From NCBI GenBank assembly GCA_036172665.1, contig CM069871.1:59146713-59210712 (forward strand): a DNA stretch of 64,000 nt, written 5' to 3'. The position numbers were made by a program, and so were the translations under genes. Origin of the DNA: Prosopocoilus inquinatus. Lineage: Eukaryota > Arthropoda > Insecta > Coleoptera > Lucanidae. The first letter of the stretch is position 1; each line of letters begins with the position of its first letter. The notes below the pieces were generated by a model. The model made no database searches and was not told the origin of the DNA. It worked only from the letters and a program-made list of their open reading frames with translations. Shown here one piece after another: positions 55,524-64,000 of this stretch.

Positions 55524-57861
55524 TGAGACAGACAAAACTGACAAGATAAAAGAAGATCCTTTAGATTGGGTTGAATTTAATAAGATGTTGTCCGATGTTA
55601 CGGTTAAAAATGAAATGCTCTACGATCCCGATCATTACCTGGACCTACGATTACGGGTTCTAAATCTTCTTCCAAGTTGTATAAATTTTAAAAAGTAATA
55701 TATTGATAAGGTAAGGATAGATTTTAATGGCTTTCCTGCAAACTTTTCTGTCAGACCAAATATTTGAAACAGGCACAGCAACGAATAGCGAGTTGTGTAT
55801 CATCTAATTGCGTTTGCAATAACTGTCATTCAAATTAACGCTGTTTTCGTTACCTTACCTCTTTTAACGTCGACTAAACTAAGGTAAACACTAATTATTA
55901 TGGGTTTTTGCAATAACTCTCTAATGTCTGTAATTCTAGTTAATTACTGCATTGCGTCGTGCCGATGTTATTTGCGCTTAAAATTCGGGAATAAACGAAA
56001 AAGTGTACGTAACTGAGTGTGATCAACTACTGATGTCACGGGCTTCAGAAGTTCGTTAATAGGTAGCGCATGCAGTCCACGTCGCTATCCGTCGAAGGTC
56101 CGTCGTAAGTATTGCATTTCACATCCGCTTCGGCGAGTAAATCGACTTTGACGACCGAAGCGTTGGAATAATGGTGGAACAGGAAAGTAAACCTTGATGA
56201 AATATGCTTCCGACGGCAGCAATTCCAGGTATAGACAGCTTCACACAAAGTCTACACCCGTTAAAAAAATCTGAAAGGGAGAAGGTAACGTCGTAAGACG
56301 TTATTAATTGCCGATTTAAACATACCTGTTTATGATATGAAAAGCTCGTTGGATTGAGATGTGAAATTAGCACACCAAAATACACGCCGAGTTGATTCAG
56401 TATCAAATAAGTTGTTTAGTCGAGTGGAATCTTGCACGCACAATTTAGGGAATTCACGGAACAACGAAAAACACAAGCTACCATGGATACGTCACAAGCA
56501 GCAGTGAACACAATGGAGTCGCAATGCCTTCCTTCACGTAGCCCTAGCGGACAAAATGGCCTAACCCAACCAATCTGAAAGAGATGACGTTAGAATATTT
56601 GACACGACAGACCAATAAGGGGCTACTGTTTCAAAAACGATATAAAGATCATTTCCGAGGGACTTTCCGCGTCTACAAACGGAGCAATACGGAAGTGCTG
56701 TTGTCGAAAGCGGTCCGCCAATTCTGATTATAACGCAACCAAAGCAAACGGGAAAGAAAAAAGAAAATATACAGTGTCTTGTTTAAAAAGTCCTTTCCTA
56801 CCACTGCACCCACCGGTCGCAAATGATGATAACTAGCGTTGTTTTCCAAATTACATCTCGCGCAAAGTTTATGAGAGGAGTCCTTGAAGCGATGTCGGTT
56901 GTCACTTCTGGATTTAGACGACGGAGAAGAAAAATATGGTTGCGTCATTGTACCCACTCAGTGGAGATGTCCTGGAAAAATAGTGCTTCGTACAGGAAGA
57001 TGTTATGGTTTTGGGCGTCATCCGTGGCAGTACAGCACAAAGTCCGGTACAAATGTCATAAAAGCATACATATCTTTGTCTGGAGCACGGTAGCGTTATT
57101 TGACGCACAAAAATCATAAAATTTACTACTTGAAGCAATAAAAAGGTTAAATTCTAAAACGACCAAATTTTAGTGCAAAATTCAAAATCATGAAACGCGT
57201 ACTTTTCTCGCGGCAATTCTAAATTACATACGTCGTCATTCCATAAGGGAACCAAGTAAAGTTTCGAAAACTGAATCACATCCTAAGCATTCGCTTCAAA
57301 ATAAAACGACCCCCAAATAGGCGAAATTGAGAAGGTCTTTCTTTAAGGGAGGAGGTCCTGTGGTGGACAGAATGACACTGTCCTGAACACTTTCCCCAAC
57401 TTAAGATTGCGGCCACGGCGAACACGCCCAACGAGGTAGCGAACGAGGTAGCCTTTAGGCACAAAAGTGTTCAAAAGAACGGGGGGGCAGCACTTACAGG
57501 CATTATAAAAAAAATACTACCCACCTGGGTCCTAACAAGATTGTGCTGACAAAATTAGATAGATAGATGTTTATTAATTTGCCAGGAGCGTCGAAATCAC
57601 AATAAAATTATCACAGTAATGATAATACAAAATTCACAAATAGAATATCACAGTAAATATTAAAATAGAAAATACTCGTAGTCATCGCCATGTGAATACG
57701 TAATAAAAAATTACATAAAATATGCCTGTATTACAGTAGTGAAAACTATTTAGATAAGAACACACATTTGGGTGAGAGAAACATGCTCCATAAAGTTAGT
57801 GTATTAATGATTTTTTACGAAGTACAAAATACATAAGCTATGAATTCATTAACTCAATTCA
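55524..57861. other. No gene recognised; diverged duplicates and a LINE tail
   Basis: 55945-56090 and 56321-56365 match 34500-34590 and 36023-36065. The frame at 55477-55698 (plus) begins in the MITE and shows no domain. A (TAGA)n run at 57558-57569 followed by TTTATTAATTTGCCAGGAGC resembles the 3' ends of the minus-strand LINEs at 44.5 and 54.75 kb and may mark another truncated copy. Confidence 0.45.
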
Positions 57862-58590
57862 TACCTGTTCAAATACTTCACGTGATGAACAGGCTAACAT
57901 AAGTTAGGCGACATTCTAGTCCTCCAGAGCAATAAATTATAGCCATCCGAAGTCGTAGAGATGCAGGTAACCTCCCTGAGGTTCCTCACCAACAGAACGA
58001 AAATTGTGCGCTGGCCTCTAAACGGACGCATTGCGAAATAGGGCCCAGCCCTCTCAAAAACGCCGACACGCCTTGAGGATATCGAGACGACACTGAGCGG
58101 AAAGAGCACGCTTCAAGTTAATAAAGTCATCACTTGGCTTCGCCGCCCCGAAAGAGCTAAAGAAGAAATTGGAACAAATCAAAAGCTCGGTGATTTAAGG
58201 ATATAAGCCAAAACTAACCGAGTAAAATCTGTCGTCAATTAGAGCCAATTATTAGAGATTAGATATCAATGCATTTTGAAACTGTGTGGAATAACAAAGC
58301 TGACAATAAACTTACTTCGCTGGAACAGGATAGCAAAAAAAAAACAGACTAGGCGTCAAATTTCATGACCTAGTCTCGACGTGAGATAAACAGGACATTT
58401 AATTCCCAGGAAATACTGTGAAATGCAATTGCAGACGATCAGAAATAATTGCGAGATCAACGCAAAGACATTTTTAGGCCGACGAGATGTTTACAATATT
58501 GCAATTACAACGCTGAGTAGCGAGCTTGTAAAATTAATTGCAAGAGCATCCTTGAAACGTATTTAAGAAAAAGTCTACGAGTTGCAAGCC
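57862..58590 (-). repeat. Repeat R, copy 3
   Basis: Aligned with R copy 1 over its whole length. The minus-strand open stretch 57894-58109 again has VRNLREVTC and is followed by the donor-like CAG/GTATG at about 57862. The end of the frame diverges from copy 1. Confidence 0.8.
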
Positions 58591-59879
58591 TAACCGCAAT
58601 TTCATTTCGTGATACATTCAAGTAACAAATGTACAAACCAAACAGGGTATTTAGTACTATAAAATAAATAAACTATAATATCCGATATTTTTCTTATTTT
58701 ATTACATTTATTTAACGCTGGTGAAACATTATGTTATACATCCATTGAAGCAAGCATCTTCTGATCAGTGCTACAATTTAATAAACTGAACGAGTAACTA
58801 GTGGCGAAGCCCCGATTAAAAACTTTAGCCCGGAACTGCGTGACTTTCATACCAGACGTGTTATGTTGCCGACGTTAAAATTGTTCACATGTCGTATTTA
58901 TAAAATCGCGGACGCAACGGGGACATTTATGTGATTCAAAAGTTTTAAAGAGATATTTTAAAAGTCCACGGCGGCGGCGGAATAACGTTCCAGTCGAAAT
59001 GATCTAATTTCTTAGTTTCATTCGCGCTACTGCGGAACTCTCAGATTTGCTAATTAAGTTTCAAGCTGCGTGTACGGATTGGGAATTAAATTCAATTTCT
59101 TTAATTACAGTATTTTATGTTTGAAGAGGCTTCGTAGAATAGAATAGTTCAGCTTCAGTCTTAGTACTCCGAGTGTCGTACTGCAATGAATTGTGTTACA
59201 TACTAAATTTAAAGCAGTCGTCCTACGTGTTTACAGTTTAACGTTCCATTTAATTGCGAGAGTCATTAATAAGCGACTTGACAAAAAAATGTTCTCAAAC
59301 GATGGTTCTCTTAAAAACCCCTGTACTACAATCGTAAACCAACGAAGGCGTTTTATCACTACTCGCACCGAGGTCTGAATAGATCAATTTGAAGCTACGC
59401 AGTTTTAAAAGCCAATTTGTTTTGCTCAATATGTACACGGATTGAGGTCGAAAGGAAATCAATTCATAACTGAACCAATCTGAGGCCAGTTTTGTAACTA
59501 CTCGGGGCGTAGCCAAAACAAGCCAGTTCAAAGTGAAACTAATATACAAACGAAATAAACTACTTCAGATTTGATATAAACAGATTGATAAAATATTTAA
59601 ACAATTCATTAGGGTGGTCAGACATACTCTTTTTGAATGTTATAATCTCATTTTTCACTTTGTAAATTTGTACAATACGAACCATACTATATATTATAAG
59701 AGTTTAAGCACATCATCTTGGGTTCAATTTGTTAACCTGAAATTAAAATATAACTAGAAATTTTAGTTTAGAAAGTTACTTATAATAGTGTACAAAAAAA
59801 ATTGATTTTTTCAATGTCACTCCAATATCAAATTTATTCGTTCAATCAAGTATTCCTACGAATACGTTAAATACTACCG
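58591..59879. other. No gene recognised
   Basis: AT-rich noncoding sequence; the short frames at 59193-59549 on both strands are unsupported. A (GGC)n-like patch (CACGGCGGCGGCGG) lies at about 58969-58981. Confidence 0.45.
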
Positions 59880-60130
59880 CCCCCGAGGTTCCTCGACAAT
59901 AACAATATGTGCGCTGTTTTCCAAACGGAAGCACCGCCGGGCACTGGGGACATCACAACGGCAATTGGATGCTTCATCCAAGTTACAAATTAATAAAGCC
60001 AAACTTGGCTTCGCTCGTAACAAAGGAAGGAAGGGCTTGGACGAATTAAATTCATCCTGACATCAACGAAAGCCAACCGCGCAAGCAAAGATGACGTGAA
60101 TAACAAGCGACGGTATCAAATGTCAAGTAT
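59880..60130 (-). repeat. Repeat R, copy 4 (partial)
   Basis: CCGAGGTTCCTCGAC, TTAATAAAGCCAAACTTGGC and the AAAGCCAACCG block match the middle of R copies 1-3; flanks are too diverged to align. Confidence 0.55.
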
Positions 60131-61250
60131 AAGCGTAATTTATCTTTCCGTCGAATAAGAAGTGGACAAAAAAATTGTAAATCGCGGAACCATATAACAC
60201 AAAAACCCAGGCGTCGCCGGATTTTATTATCATCTCGACGTTGAAAATATAAACATTTGCAAACGCAGCGACAGACGTTTGTAAAAGATTATGTAATCGA
60301 CACTACAAATAGAAACTCCGGGGGGTCGACTCAAGGTGATTAAATTGCCGCCACGGCGAAAATCGTAGGACGATTTATTGACGGGGTATTCTGAAATGTA
60401 ACAGTCTGCGAAATACACCACAAAACTAGATCGGGCACAATTGGGACAATTTGTGTTATAAAAGTCTAATTACAACTCCGTATGTTGCCACACCACACCC
60501 ATGTCTCCGGTCAATTATTGCAACATCGCAAAAGTTTGTCTTTTTTGTATTTTAAAGAGCAAAAAATACTAAATAAATAAAAAATAATAAATAAAATAGG
60601 TAAAATAATTTTTGCAGCACACGTGTGAAATAGAAAGGTAACTATGGAAACAAATAAGTAAAATTCTGAAATAAAAATATAACTTCTGAAAGAGAAAAGA
60701 AACTTTAGAATAAAACCGTCAGATTTGATAAGACATCGTCTACACAAGAACTAGGTATAGAACTTAACACTGAGGTACTGCAATCTGTAATTATTGCAAG
60801 TGAGTTTCTTATTCGTTAAAGAAGACATGCTTCATAAACTCGTTTAATAAATTATTATTAATTATTAAGATTAACAAAAGTAAATATAACAGCTACTTAT
60901 TATACAAGGGCCTTATAAGTCAAATAAATTACGAAAGGAAAGCTTGCGCGAGTGGGCTAATTTTTCTTGAATGACTTATTTACTGTTAAGGCACGAGTAT
61001 AATACATAGTTTTATTCAACAACTGTTTATTATGAAGTCATAATAATGCGGATTTTTAATAACAGTTTAATTATGGGTTCATAATTACACTAGTGTTTCA
61101 CAGAGCTCATAATACTGTGCCTTCAATTGAATTCCTCATTAAAGTAAGCTGTGATTTTCTCATAAAGTTGGCGACATAATTCTAGAGAAAACAGTTGTCA
61201 TTAACTGTCAGTACTGATCATAACATCAAATAAAAACACAACATTAAAGT
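60131..61250. other. No gene recognised
   Basis: AT-rich noncoding sequence. It may contain the 3' end of the transposon whose transposase starts at 62317, but terminal inverted repeats could not be identified. Confidence 0.45.
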
Positions 61251-62317
61251 TTAAAGTAGATGCTCAAAGTGCTCTCCTTCAGCTTGAATACATAAGCGTA
61301 CTCTGCGTTTCATGTTTTCAAACCCGTTTGCTAAGTGTTCGGGGGTTATGTTAGCACACACATCTGTAATAGCCGCACGAAGTTCTTCGATTGTGTGACG
61401 CGTAGTTCTAAAAACTGTGTTTTTCATTGTCGGATAAATGAAGTAATCCATAATTGTGAGATCCGGAGACCTTGGAGGAAAATTCACAATCCGATTATCG
61501 AAAAACTGCTGCAGGAAAGTCATTGTTTGATGAGCTGTGTGGACAGTAGCATTGTCTTGCTGAAAAAAAAAACCCTTCTGTAAGTTCATCATCATGTACT
61601 TGATTAATGAAAGGTTCTAATAACTCATTTCGGTATCTTTCAGCAGTTACTGAGTCGTTAAAAAATATTGGTCCGATGATACGCCTTCTTGACACTGCTA
61701 GCCAAATACCAATTTTTAATGGATGCATTGGAGTTTCCACAAATTCATGGGGATTTTCTGCTGACCATATTCTCATATTCTTTTTTATTTAAATACCCTG
61801 AGAGATGAAACCACGCCTCATCGGAAAAGAAACACTTGTCAAGAATGTCGTCGTTGTTTAAGTTATCAAGAAACCACTGACAATATTCTGTTCTTCTGTG
61901 AAAATCTACTGGCCTGAGTTTGTGGACTGCTTGAATCTTATATGGATAAAGCTTTAAGTCTTTTTTAAGAATAGTGTGACATGTTCCCACTGATAGCTGA
62001 ACTTCTTGTGAAAGTTTCGCAATAGATTTCTTGGGAGAGTGTTCCATTCGATCCCGAACATCTTCAATGCAGGCTGCAGTCCTTTTCTTAGCTGCTCCGC
62101 TCCCTGTTTTGCGACCAAGTGATCCTGTTTCACGAAATTTAAGAACACAAGCATGGATATGTTTAACTAGCTGTTCGTAAGTAATAGCAAAATTAGGAAA
62201 CTGCTGTCGAAACTTCTGTACACACTGATTAATTAAATAAACTAACTGTCCATTTTCTATTCTACCGGTTTGAAAATAACTTTCAACAATAAATATTTTC
62301 TGCTGTAATTCTAACAT
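61251..62317 (-). pseudogene. Tc1/mariner-superfamily transposase, two frameshifts
   Basis: The ATG at 62315-62317 opens 190 codons: an N-terminal helix-turn-helix of the type often annotated DUF4817 (residues 1-80), a second DNA-binding segment (SIAKLSQEVQLSVGTCHTIL, about 98-117) and FFSDEAWFHL with the first catalytic Asp. A shift near 61770 leads to a frame with PLKIGIWLAVSRRRIIGPIF, and a second in an A10 run (61563-61572) to one with FFQQDNATVHTA (second Asp) and PPRSPDLTIMDYF (third acidic position), ending at TAA 61251. All catalytic positions survive across frames, so decay is mild. Similar in kind to the remnant at 38.5 kb. No inverted repeats found. Confidence 0.88.
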
Positions 62318-62849
62318 TTTGAATTAATTGAAAATACAAAGTGTCAATTTGACATTTGTTTAATTAAATAACGATAACTCCAACAGAATCGTTTTCGATT
62401 GGCAAAAGAAACTTCTTAAATATGTTTTAATTATTTTATGTCTAGAGAACGCCTCGACTTTTAGCTCAAGATGTATTTTAGTTGTTAGATATTACGAACT
62501 TAAACTACATCTAAAATGGAATAATTTTACTTAAATATTTTTGAAATTAGAGCAGTTTTTGTTATAGAAATGTGTTTGTTTACAAGCAAACTTAAAAATT
62601 CTAAGGGAAAGTACAAAATTATTGCTGACCATAAAATCTAGCTCTCATACAACAGATGTTTTTCTAGGATTAAGAGCAGGTCTGAAATATTGTTTCTCTT
62701 AAAGTACAATTTGTTTGGAGGAGTAATAATTGTTCATTTAGCAAATTACTAATATTTTTACTTTTCTTTCTGTGTTACTGTTCTGTGTTACTGAGACTTG
62801 AGTATCTGGGAGAAAGCGTAAAATCTGTACCTATAGAGATTTCAGTTAT
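62318..62849. other. No gene recognised
   Basis: AT-rich spacer. GTGTCAATTTGACAT (62339-62353) is a short palindrome upstream of the transposase, perhaps part of its end. Confidence 0.4.
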
Positions 62850-64000
62850 TTTTCTTATAGTGTTTTCAGGGATGATCTTAGAAGTGTTAAATGGGATTTT
62901 TTATATACAGTTGATGATATTGAGCATAAACTTGAATTTTTAACAACGGAACTCTTAAAGTTATTCGACAAACATTGTCCATTGCGCACAGATACTATTA
63001 ATAAGCCTCACAAGCCATGGATTACTGATGTAATTAAGATTATGATTCAACTTAGGGATGAAGCGATGAGAAAATTCAAAATATCAAAAATAGAACAAGA
63101 TTTAGATAATTATAAATTTCTCCGTAATTTTACGTTGACTGCAATACGTCGTGAAAAGAGAGCTTATATTGAGCATATTAGTAATACGAATGATTCAAAA
63201 TAAACTTTCCAAGCTCTACGTAAAATGAACGTAAAGTGTGAGAAATTCCGATGTGTTTGTGTGTTGTTTTACAAATTAGTGATCATTTCGTTAGAGTAGC
63301 ACATGAGTCAGTGCAAGATTGTATTCAATCCATTTCTTATTACAACAATAATAATTTACAGAAAAATATTTCTTTTCATTTCTCACCCATTCACATTGAT
63401 GATGTCATAAAAATCATAAAGGGTATTAAATCCAACGCTATTGGTAGTGATAGTATTTCACGTAAAATGTTGCATTACTGTATACCTTTCCTTTGGGATC
63501 ACATAACGCATATTGTAAACTGTTGTCTGACATCCGGTTATTTTCCTGACTCCTGGAGGGAGGCCGTTGTACATATTCAATTTGCGTCTTATAAGCATTC
63601 TTCCAGTACTATCTAAAATATTAGAAAAAGCTGTGTATTTTCAAATTTTCAAGTATTTGGAGCAACATGACATCCTTCCAGATGAGCAGGCCGGTTTCAG
63701 ATGGGGTTACAGTATAGCTACTGCTTTGTTGAATATTACAAATAATATTATTGATGCTTGGTATTTTACTCGACCCGTCTTTGCGATATACGGCTCATAT
63801 CAAAACGCTATGTCAAATTAAAACTTTTATACACTTCCAGAGAAATACTTAGTTTCCGTTTACGTAGATATCTTTGTGACTCATTAATTTTGTCAATTCT
63901 AAACTACTGTAGCGTAGTTTATAGCACATGTCTATGTAAAGTTGATAAAAATCGTATTCAGAAAATTCAAAATAGTTGTTGCAGGTTTATTATGAATATA
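62850..64000 (+). pseudogene. CR1/Jockey-type LINE ORF2 fragment, runs off the window
   Basis: Plus-strand pieces in order: the endonuclease-to-RT linker (FRDDLRSVKWDFLYTVDD; CPLRTDTINKP; PWITDVIKIMIQLRDEAM; about 62870-63203, stop TAA), the RT fingers (IKSNAIGSDSISRKML; GYFPDSWREAVV; about 63250-63570), SILPVLSKILEKAVYF and DEQAGFR (63590-63720), and after a gap SILNYCSVVYSTCL with RIQKIQNSCCRFI (63880-64000). The segment between, which should hold the FADD/YADD catalytic core, is deleted, and frames shift at least three times. The 3' end lies beyond 64000. A C-terminal domain like those at 44.6 and 55 kb should follow. Confidence 0.85.

Noticed and set aside
55477..55698. Plus-strand 73-codon frame as a host gene
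   Set aside because: It begins inside a MITE, is short and shows no recognisable domain.

Overview
This is a nuclear segment of an arthropod, most likely an insect genome: AT-rich, with frequent stop codons in every frame. It is packed with the eukaryotic transposable-element families usual in insects: mariner/Tc1, piggyBac, Transib-like, PIF/Harbinger-like and hAT/P-like DNA elements; Copia and Gypsy LTR elements; a Penelope-like element; and RTE and CR1/Jockey-type LINEs. I found no convincing host protein gene, no tRNA or rRNA and no CRISPR. Species-level assignment is not possible by eye.

Layout. 0-12 kb: a truncated mariner transposase (114-800), a LINE reverse transcriptase scrap (3251-3574, minus), several dispersed repeats (4.25/5.06 kb and 4.44/9.12 kb), a 760-bp tandem duplication (10.19-11.73 kb) and a 64-bp minisatellite (12.0-12.3 kb). 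13.8-18.4 kb: two DNA transposons with clean terminal inverted repeats (TIRs) and target-site duplications (TSDs). One is 2.83 kb with 8-bp TSDs and holds two further elements. The other is a 1.5-kb Transib-like element with CACAGTG ends and a 5-bp TSD, itself hit by a MITE. 21.0-23.4 kb: a decayed, 5'-truncated Copia pol. 25.2-25.5 kb: two tiny hairpin MITEs. 26.3-33.4 kb: a roughly 1-kb dispersed repeat (H) split by a Penelope-like element (27233-30095) and an internally deleted Gypsy element with near-identical LTRs (30154-33340). An unsplit copy of H lies at 45.9-46.9 kb and proves both insertions.

37.0-40.9 kb: a dead piggyBac transposase gene (minus) interrupted at a TA by a 1.49-kb Tc1/mariner-type element with very long inverted repeats, with a 735-bp fold-back element abutting its 5' end. 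41.4-46.9 kb: copies of a local repeat family (R) carrying LINE tail insertions, then two MITEs and the second H copy. 49.6-52.4 kb: a young 5'-truncated RTE LINE with an uninterrupted 894-codon frame and a 12-bp TSD. 52.6-55.5 kb: MITEs, a roughly 315-bp A/G-rich tandem array and a LINE C-terminal fragment. 55.9-60.1 kb: further R-family copies in the same order as at 34.5-42.1 kb, which suggests an old segmental duplication. 61.25-62.3 kb: a frameshifted Tc1/mariner-type transposase (minus). 62.85 kb to the window end: a CR1/Jockey-type LINE (plus) running off the edge.

The genes here are transposon genes and do not form a cellular pathway. The value of the window is its readable insertion history: at least ten insertions have identifiable TSDs or empty-site comparisons, and several are nested.
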